From Calliopsis andreniformis (lineage: Eukaryota > Arthropoda > Insecta > Hymenoptera > Andrenidae): a stretch of DNA of 64,000 nt. The notes beneath the pieces are model-generated. The model searched no databases and was not told the origin of the DNA. It worked only from the letters and a program-made list of their open reading frames with translations. Positions 53,001 to 63,812 of the stretch are shown here, one piece after another. The position numbers were made by a program, and so were the translations under genes. How positions within the stretch are numbered: position 1 is the stretch's first letter; each line of letters opens with the position of its first letter. Location: the NCBI RefSeq assembly GCF_051401765.1, contig NW_027480440.1, positions 2,666,001 through 2,730,000 of the forward strand, written 5' to 3'.

Positions 53001-53575
53001 TGAGGATTGAGGAATGAGGATTGCGGATTGAGGATCAGGGATGAGGGTTGATGGTTGAGGTTTTAGGACTGAGGACTGAGGATTTAGGATTGAGAATTGA
53101 GGATTGAGGATTCAAGATTGAGGATTGGGTATTGAGGATTGAAGAATGAGGATTGAGGATTGAGGATTGAGGATTGAGGATTGAAGATTGAGCATTGAGG
53201 ATAGAAGATTGAGGATTGAGGAATGAGGATTGAGGATTGAGGACTAGGGATTGAAGATTGAAGATTGAGGATTAAGGATTGAGGATTGGGGATTGGGGAT
53301 CTAGCATTGGAGACTGATTATTGAGGATTGAAGATTGAGGGTTGAGGATTGAGGATCGAGAATTGAGAATTGAAGATTGAGGATAGAGGATTGAGGATTG
53401 AGGATTGAGGATTGAAGATTGAGGATTGGGGATTGAGGATTGTCGATTGAGGATTGAGTATTGAGGATTGAGAATTGAGGATTGAGGATTGAAGATTGAG
53501 TATAGAGGATTGACGGTTGAGGATTGAGAATTGAGGTTTGCGGATTGACGATGAGGGCTGAGGGTTGAGGATTGA
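47040..53575 (+). repeat. 6.5-kb block of the 11.6-kb period, copy 2
   Basis: Copy of 35,411-41,946 with the same island order: A4 near 47,265, A5 near 48,680, B1 at 49,014, A2 variant near 49,498, B3 at 50,488, A1 near 51,147, an A3-A2 pair at 52,160/52,468 and B2 at 52,976. The left flank before 47,040 matches the 23-kb block, so this copy carries the longer ancestral context while copy 1 is cut at 35,411. Confidence 0.9.
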
Positions 53576-54321
53576 GGATTGAGGACTGAGGACTGAGGAT
53601 TGAGTGCTGAGGATTGAGGGTTGAGGATTGAGGATTCAGGATTGTGGTTTGAGGACTGAGGATTGAGGATTGAGGATTGAAGATTGAGGATTGGGGATTG
53701 AGGATTGAGGATTGAGGATTGAAGATTGAGGATTGGGGACTGAGTGTTGAGGGTTGAGTGATGAGAGTTGATGGTTGTGGATAGAGATTTGAAGATTGCA
53801 GATTGAGTATTGCGTATGGAAAACTCTGAACTGAGGATATTCTATTGAGGATTGAGGATTGACAACTGATTGTTGAGGACTGAAGGCTGAAGATTGAGGT
53901 TTCAGGATTGAGGATTCAGGATTGTGGTTTGAGGACTGAGGATTGAGGTTTGAGGATTGATGATTGAGGATTGAGGTTTGAGGACTGAGGATTGAGGGTT
54001 GAGGATTGAAGATTGAGGATTGAGCATTGACGCTTGAGGATTGATGGTTGAGGATGGAGGATTGAAGAGAGAGGACTGAGCGTTGAGGATTGAGTGTTGA
54101 GAATTGATGTTTGAGGATTGAGATTTGATTATTGAATATTGTGGATTGAGTATTGAACCATGAGAATTCAGGATATTCTATTGAGTATTGAGAATTGAGT
54201 ATCGATGGTAGAGTATTGAGGATTGATGGTTGAGGGTTGTGTGTTGAATATTGAGGATTGAGGATTGAGGATTGAGGACTGAAGATTGAGGATTGAAGAT
54301 TTAGTATTGACGATTGAAGAC
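53576..54321 (+). repeat. Copy of the 27.9-28.6 kb segment
   Basis: Continues the match of about 53,211-54,321 to 27,500-28,610 at offset 25,711, including an A2 island near 53,775 with the unusual TGGTTGTGG and a B1 island at 54,164. The match ends near 54,322, in consensus heptamers, where the sequence switches to the 30.5-kb type. Confidence 0.85.
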
Positions 54322-57284
54322 TGAGGATTGAGGATTGAGGATTGAGGATTGAAGATTGAATATTGATGATAGAAGGTTGAGGATTGAGGATTGAGGATTG
54401 AGGATTGACGATTGAGGACTGAGTATTGAGGATTGAAAATTGAGGATTGAGGATTGAGGATTGAAGATTCAGTATTGAGGATTGAAGATTGAGTATTGAG
54501 AATTGAGGATTGAGGATTGACTATGAGGGCTGAGGGTTGATGATTGCGGTTTGAGGACTGAGGCTTGAGGATTGAGGATTGAGGATTGAGAATTGAGAAT
54601 TGAGGATGGGGACTGAGGGTTGAGGATTGAGGTTTGAGGAACGAGGATTGAGGATTGAGGATTGAGGGCAGAGGATTGACGATTGAGTATTAAAGATTGA
54701 GGATTGATGACTGACGATTGAGAATTGAGGATTGATGATTGCGGATTGAGGATTGAAGATTGAGTATTGAGGATTGAATATTGAGGATTGAGGATTGAGG
54801 GTTGAGGATTGAAGATTGAGAATTGAGGATTGAGGTTTGAAAATTGAGTATTGACGATTGAAGATTGAGGATTGAGGATTGAGGATTGGAGATTGAGGAC
54901 TGAGTGCTGAGGGTTGTGTGATGAGCATTGATGTTTGTGGGTGGTGATTTGAAGATTGAACATTGAGGATTGAGTGTTGAAAACTAAGAATTCAGGATAT
55001 TCTGCTGAGGATTGAGAATTGATTATTGATGGTTGAGTATTGAGGATTGATGGTTGAGCGTTGTGTGTTGAATATTGAGGATTGGCGGATTGAGTATTGA
55101 AGATTGAGGACTGAGGACTGAGGATTGAGTATTGAGGATTGAGGATTGAGTATTGATGATTCAGGAATGAAGTTTGAGTATTGAAGATTGAAGATTGCGG
55201 ATTGATTATTAAGGGTTGATGATTGAGGGCGAGGACTGAGGGTTGAGGATTGAGGACTGAGCGTTGAGGATTGAGGATTGAGCATTGAGGATTGAAGATT
55301 GAGGACTAGGGATTGAGGATTGAAGATTGAGGATTAAGGATTGAGGATTGGGGATTGGGGATCTAGCATTGGAGACTGATTATTGAGGATTGAAGATTGA
55401 GGGTTGAGGATTGAGGATCGAGAATTGAGAATTGAAGATTGAGGATAGAGGATTCAGGATTGAGGATTGAGGATTGAAGATTGAGGATTGCGGATTGAGG
55501 ATTGTCGATTGAGGATTGAGTATTGAGGATTGAGAATTGAGGATTGAGGATTGAAGGTTGAGTATTGAAGATTGAATATTGAGGATTGAGGATTGAGGAT
55601 TGAACATTGAGGACTGAGTGTTGAGGGTTGTGTGATGGGAATTGATGTTTGTGGATAGAGATTTGAAGATTGCAGATTGAGTATTGTGTATCGAAAACTG
55701 CGAATTGAGGTTATTCTATTGAGGATTGAGGGTTGTCACCTGATTGTTGAGGACTGAGTGCTGAAGATTGAGGATTCAGGTCTGAGGATTCAGAATTGAG
55801 GTTTGAGGTCTGAGGATTGAGGATTGAGGATTGAAGATTGAGGATCAGGACTGAGGATTGACGAATGAAGATTGAGTATTGAGGATTGAAGGTTGAGGAT
55901 TGAGCATTGAGGATTGAAGATTGAGTATTGAGCACTGAAGATTGATGATTGAGTGTTGAGGGTTGAAGATTGAGGATTGAGGATTGAGGACTGAGGATTG
56001 AGGATTGAGGATTGCAGATTGAGGATTGGGGATTGAAGATTGAGTATTGAGGATTCAAGATTGAGGATTGAGGATTGAGGTTTGAGGATTGAGGATTGCG
56101 GATTGAGGATTGAGGATTGAGGATTCAGAATTGAGGTTTGAGGTCTGAGGATTGAGGATTGAGGATTGAAGATTGAGTATTGAGGATAGAAGATTGAGGA
56201 TTGAGGATTGAGGATTGACGATTGAGGATGAGGTCTGAGGATTGACGATTGAAGATTGAGTATTGAGGATTGAAGATTGATGATTGAGTGTTGAGGATTG
56301 AAGATTGAGGATTGAGGATTGAGGATTGAGGATTGAGGATTGAGGATTGAAGATTGAGGATTGGGGATTGAAGATTGAGTATTGAGTAGTCAAGATTGAG
56401 GATTGATGACTGAGGATTGAGGATTGAGGACTGATGATTGCGGATTGAGGATTGAAGATTGAGTATTGAGGATTGAATATTGAGGATTGAGGATTGAGTA
56501 TTGAGGATTGAAGATTGAGTATTGAGGATTGAAGATTGAGGATTGAGGATTGAGTATTGAGGATTGAGGATTGAGGATTGAGGATTGAGGATTGAGGATA
56601 GAGGATTGAAGATTGAGGATTGGGTACTGAGTGTTGAGGGTTGAGTGATGAGGACTGATGTTTGTGGATAGAGATTCGAAGATTGCAGATTGAGAATTTA
56701 GTGTTGAAAGCTGTGAATTGGTGATACTCTATTGAGGATTGAGGATTGACTACTGATTGTTGAGGTCTGAAGTCTGAAGGTTGAGGACTGAGGATTGAGG
56801 ATTCAGGATTGAGGTTTGAGGACTGAGGATTGAGGATTGAGGATTGAGGCTTGAAGGTTGAGGATTGAGGATTGAAGATTGAGGATCGGGGATTGAGGAT
56901 TGAGGATTGAGGATTGAAGATTGAGTATTGGGGACTGAGTGTTGAGGGTTGAGTGATGAGAATTGACGTTTGTGGATAGAGATTTGAAGATTGCAGATTG
57001 AGTATTGCGTATGGAAAACTCTGAACTGAGGATATTCTATTGAGGATTGAGGATTGACAACTGATTGTTGAGGACTGACGGCTGAAGATAGAGGTATCAG
57101 GATTGAGGATTCAGGATTGTAGTTTGAGGACTGAGGATTGAGGTTTGAGGATTGAGGATTGAGGATTGAGGATTGGGGATTGAGGATTGAGGATTGAAGA
57201 TTGAGGACTGGGTATTGAGGATTGAAGAATGAGGACTGAGAATTGAGGATTGAGGATTGAGGATTGAAGATTGAGTATTGAGCA
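54322..57284 (+). repeat. Copy of the 30.5-33.4 kb block
   Basis: Matches 30,480-33,442 at a constant offset of 23,842. Islands: B3 at 54,988, A1 near 55,647 and an A3-A2 pair at 56,660/56,968. Some substitutions are private to this copy, for example GACGAATGAAG near 55,860. After about 57,284 the sequence switches to the 44.8-kb type. Confidence 0.85.
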
Positions 57285-60200
57285 TTGAAGATTGAGGATT
57301 GAGGATTGAGGATTGAACATTGAGGACTGAGTGTTGAGGGTTGAGTGATGAGAATTGATGTTTGTGGATAGAGATTTGAAGATTGCAGATTGAGTATTGT
57401 GTATCGAAAACTGCGAATTGAGGATATTCTATTGAGGATTGAGGATTGTCACCTGATTGTTGAGGACAGAGGGCTGAAGATTGAGGATTCAGGATTGAGG
57501 ATTCAGAATTGAGGTTTGAGGTCTGAGGATTGAGGATTGAGGATTGAAGATTGAGTATTGAGGATTGAAGATTGAGGACTAGGGTTTGAGGATTGAAGAT
57601 TGAGTATTAAGGATTGAGGATTGGGGATTGGGGATCTAGGATTGGAGATTGATTATTGAGGATTGAAGATTGAGGACTCGGTATTGAGGATAGAAGAATG
57701 AGGATTGAGGATTGAGGATTGAGGATTGAGGATTGAAGATTGAGGATTGAGGATTGAGGATTGAGGATTGAAGATTGAGCATTAAGGATTGAGCATTGGG
57801 GATTGGTGATCTAGGATTGGAGATTGATTATTGAGGATTGAAGATTGAGGGTTGAGGATTCAGGATTGAGAATTGAGAATTGAGGATGGGGACTGAGGGT
57901 TGAGGATTGAGGTTTGAGGAACGAGGATTGAGGATTGAGGATTGAGGACAGATGACTGACGATTGAGTATTGAAGATTGAGGATTGATGACTGACGATTG
58001 AGAATTGAGGATTGATGATTGCTGATTGAGGATTGAAGATTGAGTATTGAGGATTGAATATTGAGGATTGAGGATTGAGGATTGAGGATTGGGGATTGAG
58101 GATGAGAGCTGAGCGTTGAGGATCGAGGTTTGAGGACTGAGGACTGAGGATTGAGTTTTGAGAATTGAGAATTGAGTACTGAGGATTGAAGATTGAGGAT
58201 TGAGGATTGAGGATTGAGGATTGAGGATTGAGGATTGAGGATTGAGTATTGAGGATAGAGGATTGAAGATTGAGGATTGGGTACTGAGTGTTGAGGGTTG
58301 AGTGATGAGGATTGATGTTTTTGGGTAGAGATTCGAAGATTGCAGATTGAGAATTTAGTGTTGAAAGCTGTGAATTGATGATATTCTATTGAGGATTGAG
58401 GATTGACAACTGATTGTTCAGGTCTGAAGTCTGAAGGTTGAGGACTGAGGATTGAGTATTCAGGATTGAGGTTTGAGGACTGAGGATTGAGGATTGAGGA
58501 TTGAGGCTTGAGGATTGAGGATTGAGGATTGAAGATTGAGGATTGTGGATTGAGGATTGAGGACTGAGGATTGAAGATTGAGTATTGGGGACTGAGTGTT
58601 GAGGGTTGAGTGATGAGAATTGATGTTTGTGGATAGAGATTTGAAGATTGCAGATTGAGTATTGCGTATGGAAAACTCTGAACTGAGGATATTCTATTGA
58701 GGATTGAGGATTGACAACTGATTGTTGAGGACTGAGGGCTGACGATTGAGGTTTCAGGATTGAGGATTCAGGACTGTGGTTTGAGGACTGAGGATTGAGG
58801 ATTGAGGATTGAGAATTGAGGATTGAAGGTTGAGGATTGAGGATTGAGGGTTGAGGATTCAGGATTGAGAATTGAGAATTGAGGATGGGGACTGAGGGTT
58901 GAGGATTGAGGTTTGAGGAACGAGGATTGAGGATTGAGGATTGAGGACAGATGACTGACGATTGAGTATTGAAGATTGAGGATTGATGACTGACGATTGA
59001 GAATTGAGGATTGATGATTGCGGATTGAGGATTGAGGATTGAGTATTGAGGATTGAATATTGAGGATTGAGGATTGACAATTGATTGTTGAGGACTGAGG
59101 GCTGAAGATTGAGGATTCAGGATTGAGAATTGAGGATGGGGACTGAGGGTTGAGGATTGAGGTTTGAGGAACGAGGATTGAGGATTGAGGATTGAGGGCA
59201 GAGGATTGACGATTGAGTATTAAAGATTGAGGATTGATGACTGACGATTGAGAATTGAGGATTGATGATTGCGGATTGAGGATTGAAGATTGAGTATTGA
59301 GGATTGAATATTGAGGATTGAGGATTGAGGGTTGAGGATTGAAGATTGAGAATTGAGGATTGAGGATTGAGGTTTGAAAATTGAGTATTGACGATTGAAG
59401 ATTGAGGATTGAGGATTGAGGATTGGAGATTGAGGACTGAGTGCTGAGGGTTGTGTGATGAGCATTGATGTTTGTGGGTGGTGATTTGAAGATTGAACAT
59501 TGAGGATTGAGTGTTGAAAACTAAGAATTCAGGATATTCTACTGAGTATTGAGAATTGAGTATTGAGGATTGAGTATTGACGATTGAGAATTGAGGGTTC
59601 AGGATTGAAGATTGAGTATTGAGGATTGAAGATTGAGGATTGAGGATTGGGGATTGAGGATTGAGGACTGAGGATTGAGGATTGAGGATTGATCATTGAG
59701 GATTGAGGACTGAGGATTGAGGTTTGAGGATTGACGATGAGGGCTGAGGGTTGAGGATTGAGGTTTGAGGTCTGAGGACTGAGGATTGAGGATTGAGAAT
59801 TGAGGACTGAGGATTGAGGATTGAAGATTGAGTATTGGGGACTGAGTGTTGAGGGTTGAGTGATGAGAATTCATGTTTGTGGATACAGATTTGAAGATTG
59901 CAGATTGAGTATTGCGTATGGAAAACTCTGAACTGAGGATATTCTATTGAGGATTGAGGATTGACAACTGATTGTTGAGGACTGAGGGCTGACGATTGAG
60001 GTTTCAGGATTGAGGATTCAGGACTGTGGTTTGAGGACTGAGGATTGAGGATTGAGGATTGAGAATTGAGGATTGAAGGTTGAGGATTGAGGATTGAGGG
60101 TTGAGGATTGAGGATTGACTACGAGGGCTGAGGTTTGAGGATTGAGGTTTGAGGACTGAGGACTGGGGATTGAGGATTGAGAATTGAGGATTGACGATTT

Positions 60201-61539
60201 AGGATTGAAGATTGAGGACTGGGTATTGAGGATAGAAGAATGAGGATTGAGGATTGAGGATTGAGGATTGAGGATTGAAGATTGAGTATTGAGGTTTGAA
60301 GACTGACGATTGAGGGTTGAGGATTGAGGATTGAGGATTGAGGATTGAGAATTGAGGGTTCAGGATTGAAGATTGAGTATTGAGGATTGAAGATTGAGGA
60401 TTGAGGATTGAAGATTGAGAATTGAGGATTGAAGTTTGAGTATTGATGATTGAAGATTGCGGATTGATTATTAAGGGTTGAGGATTGAGGGCGAGGACTG
60501 AGGGTTGAGGATTGAGGACTGAGGGTTGAGGATTGAGGATTGAGCATTGAGGATTGAACATTGAGGATTGGTGATTGAGGATTGTCGATTGAGGATTCAG
60601 TATTGAGGATTGAGAATTGAGGATTGAGGATTGCAGATTGAGTATTGAGGATTGACGGTTGAGGATTGAGAATTGATGTTTGAGGATTGACGATGAGGGC
60701 TGAGGGTTGAGGATTGAGGATTGAGGACTGAGGACTGAGGATTGAGTGTTGAGGATTGAGGGTTGAGGATTGTGAATTGAGGATTGAAGATTGAATATTG
60801 ATGATTGAAGATTGAGGATTGAGGATTGAGGGTAGTGGATTGAGGACGAGGATTGAGGGTTGAGTATTGATGTTTGAGGTCTGAGGATTGAGGATTGAGG
60901 ATTGAGAGTTGGGGATTGAGGATTGAGGATTGAAGATTGAGGATTGGGTATTGAGGATTGAAGAATGAGGACTGAGGATTGAACATTGAGGATTGAGGAT
61001 TGAAGATTGAGGATTGGGTATTGAGGATTGAACATTGAGGATTGAGGATTGAGGATCGTGGATTGAGGATTGAGGATTGAAGATTGAGGATTGGGTATTG
61101 AGGGTAGTGGGTTGAGGACGAGGACTGAGGGATGAGTATTGATGTTTGAGGTCTGAGGATTGAGGATTGAGGATTGAGAATTGTGGACTGACGATTGAGG
61201 GTTGAGGATGAGGGCTGAGGTTTGAGGTTTGAGGTTTGAGTATTGAATCGTGAGAATTCAGGATATTCTATTGAGTATTGAGGATTGAGGATTGAGGATT
61301 GAGGATGGAGGAGTGAGGATGAGAGCTGTGCGTTGAGGATTGAGGTTTGAGGACTGTGGACTGAGGATTGAGGATTGAGAATTGAGGATTGAGGATTGAG
61401 TATTGAAGATTGAGAATTGAGGATTGAAGGTTGAGGATTGAGGAATCAGGATTGAGGATTGAGGATGAGGGCTGAGGGTAGATAGTTGAGGTTTTAGGAC
61501 TGAGGACTGAGGATTGAGGATTGAGGATTGAGGACTGAG
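57285..61539 (+). repeat. Mixed heptamer array
   Basis: About 57,285-57,750 resembles 44,825-45,300. Later parts resemble the 14.4-kb, 26-kb and 60-kb types in short pieces. Islands: A1 near 57,360, an A3-A2 pair at 58,317/58,625, B3 at 59,525, A2 variant near 59,877 and B2 at 61,254. Copy lengths are shorter than in the central part, so this looks like a more shuffled part of the array. No gene. Confidence 0.8.
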
Positions 61540-61819
61540 GATTGAGGACTGAAGATTGAATATTGATGTTTGAGGTCTGAGGATTGAGGATTGAGGATTG
61601 AGAATTGAGGATTGAGGATTGAGGATTCAAGATTGAGGATTGGGTATTGAGGATTGAACAATGAGGATTGAGGATTGAGGATTGAGGATTGAGGATTGAA
61701 GATTGAGCATTGAGGATAGAAGATTGAGGATTGAGGAATGAGGATTGAGGATTGAGGATTGAGGATTGAGGATTGAGGATTGAAGATTGAGTATTGAGGA
61801 TTGAATATTGAGGATTGTG
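61540..61819 (+). repeat. 280-bp exact tandem duplication, copy 1
   Basis: Identical by eye to 61,820-62,099 over its full length, which is exactly 40 heptamers. The marker TATTGATGTTTGAGG is at 61,561 and 61,841. The identity covers variant units such as GAACAATGAGG, so it is not just consensus heptamers matching by chance. Confidence 0.92.
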
Positions 61820-62099
61820 GATTGAGGACTGAAGATTGAATATTGATGTTTGAGGTCTGAGGATTGAGGATTGAGGATTGAGAATTGAGGATTGAGGATT
61901 GAGGATTCAAGATTGAGGATTGGGTATTGAGGATTGAACAATGAGGATTGAGGATTGAGGATTGAGGATTGAGGATTGAAGATTGAGCATTGAGGATAGA
62001 AGATTGAGGATTGAGGAATGAGGATTGAGGATTGAGGATTGAGGATTGAGGATTGAGGATTGAAGATTGAGTATTGAGGATTGAATATTGAGGATTGTG
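61820..62099 (+). repeat. 280-bp exact tandem duplication, copy 2
   Basis: Head-to-tail copy of 61,540-61,819. The identity continues to about 62,107, where copy 1 has GAGGACTGAAG and this copy has GAGGGTTGAGG. The duplication is therefore younger than most other repeats in the window, or maintained by conversion. Confidence 0.92.
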
Positions 62100-63790
62100 G
62101 ATTGAGGGTTGAGGATTGAAGATTCAGTATTGAGGATTGAAGATTGAGGATTGAGGATTGAGGATTGAGGATTGACTATGAGGGCTGAGGGTTGAGGATT
62201 GTGGTTCGAGGACTGAGGACTGAGGATTGAGGATTGAGAATTGAGGTTTCAGGATTGAGGATTGAAGATAGAGGATTGGGTATTGAGGATTGAAGAATGA
62301 GGATTGAGGATTGAGGATTGAGGATTGAGGATTGAAGATTGAGGATTGAGGATTGAGTATGGAGGATTGAAGATTGAGTATTTAGGATTGAAGATTGAGG
62401 ATTGAGGTTTGAGGACTGAGGATTGAGGATTGTAGATCGAGGATTGGGGACTGAGTGTTGAGGGTTGAGTGATGAGAATTGATGTTTGTGGATAGAGATT
62501 TGAAGATTGCAGATTGAGTATTGCGTATGGAAAACTCCGAACTGAGGATATTCTATTGAGTATTGAGGATTGATAACTGATTGTTGAGGACAGGGCGCTG
62601 AAGAGTGAGGATTCAGGATTGAGGATTCAGGATTGTGGTTTGAGGACTGAGGATTGAGGATTGAGGATTGAGGAGTGAGGATTGAGTATTGAGGATTGAG
62701 GATTGAGGATTGAGGATTGAAGATTGAAGATTGGGGATTGAGGATTGACGGTTGAGGATTGAGTAATGACGATTGAGGATTGAGGATTGAGGATTGAAGA
62801 TTGAGGATTGAGGATTGTGGATTGAATATTGAGGACTTAGTGTTGAGGGCTGAGTGATGAGAATTGATGTTTGTGGATTGAGATTTGATGATTGAAGAAT
62901 AGGGATTGAGTATTGAAAACTGTGAATTGAGGATATTCTATTGAGGATTGAGGATTGACAATTGATTGTTGAGGACTGATGGCTGAAGATTGAGGATTCA
63001 GGATTGAGGATTCGGGATTGAGGTTTGAGAACTGAGGATTGAGGGTTGAGGATTGAGGATTGAGGATTGACGCTAGAGGATTGATGGTTGAGGATGGAGA
63101 ATTGAAGAGAGAGGACTGAGTGTTGAGGATTGAGTATTGAGAATTGATGTTTGAGGACTGAGATTTGATTATTGAATATTTTGGATTGAGTATTGAACCA
63201 TGAGAATTCAGGATATCCTATTGAGTATTGAGAATTGAGTATTGATGGTTGAGTATTGAGTGTTGATGGTTGAGGGTTGTGTGTTGAATATTGAGGATTG
63301 AGGATTGAGGATTGAGGAATGAAGATTGAGGATTGAAGATTTAGTATTGACGATTGAAGATTGAGGATTGAGGATTGAGTGTTGAGGATTGAGGACGAGG
63401 ACTGACGGTTGAGGATTGAAGTTTGTGGATTGAGGATTGAGGATTGAGGACTGAGGATTGAGGATTGAGGACTGAGCATTGAGGATTGATGATTGAGGAC
63501 TGGGGATTGTGGATTGAAGATTGAGGATTAAGGATTGAGGATTGGGGATTGGGGATCTAGGATTGGAGATTGATTATTGAGGATTGAAGATTGAGGGTTG
63601 AGGATTCAGGATTGAGAATTGAGAATTGACGATGGGGACTGAGGGTTGAGGATTGAGGTTTGAGGAACGAGGATTGAGGATTGAGGATTGAGGACAGAGG
63701 ATTGACGATTGAGTATTGAAGATTGAGGATTGACGACTGACGATTGAGGATTGAGGATAGATGATTGCGGATTGAGGATTGAAGATTGAG
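62100..63790 (+). repeat. Mixed array up to the orientation switch
   Basis: Holds an A2 island near 62,484, an odd A island near 62,867 and a B1 island at 63,204. The odd island has ATAGGGATTGAG and lacks the CAGATTGAG step, intermediate between A and B types. Island copies here carry more private substitutions than central copies (for example GGATATCCTATTG after GAATTC at 63,204). No gene. Confidence 0.8.
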
Positions 63791-63812
63791 AAGATTGAGG
63801 CAATCCTCAACC
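63791..63812. other. Orientation switch point in the array
   Basis: The G-rich array ends with TTGAGG at 63,795-63,800 and the C-rich array begins with CAATCCTCAA at 63,801. TTGAGG and CCTCAA (63,805-63,810) form a 6-bp inverted repeat around a 4-nt loop, CAAT. The unit just before the switch is irregular, reading GATTGAGAAGATTGAGG instead of clean heptamers. The nearest direct B1 island (GAATTC at 63,204) and the inverted one (at about 63,941) are not symmetric about this point. A simple fold-back duplication centred on 63,800 is therefore unlikely. Confidence 0.85.

Larger units (their letters stand above)
1..63800 (+). repeat. Heptamer satellite array, unit GGATTGA
   Basis: Almost every base can be read as successive 7-bp units of the form GGATTGA or a close variant such as AGATTGA, GTATTGA, GGACTGA, GGGTTGA, GGTTTGA, GAATTGA, CGATTGA or GCATTGA. 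The last three bases, TGA, are kept in most units, while the first four vary. The + strand is very poor in C. Occasional 6-bp units (GGACGA, GGATGA, CGATGA, CTATGA) shift the register and recur at matching places in related copies. No stretch of 300 bases looks like unique sequence, so this entry also accounts for the absence of genes. The composition is that of a satellite or very large minisatellite. Whether the host is a eukaryote or a bacterium cannot be told from the sequence. Confidence 0.97.

Noticed and set aside
1..63800. CRISPR array
   Set aside because: The repeats are contiguous 7-bp units without unique spacers, and the islands between them recur many times. No cas-like gene is present.
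1..63800. Telomere array
   Set aside because: The unit GGATTGA differs from the telomere repeats I know (such as TTAGGG and TTTAGGG), has only two consecutive G, is heavily diverged, and flips orientation inside the window.
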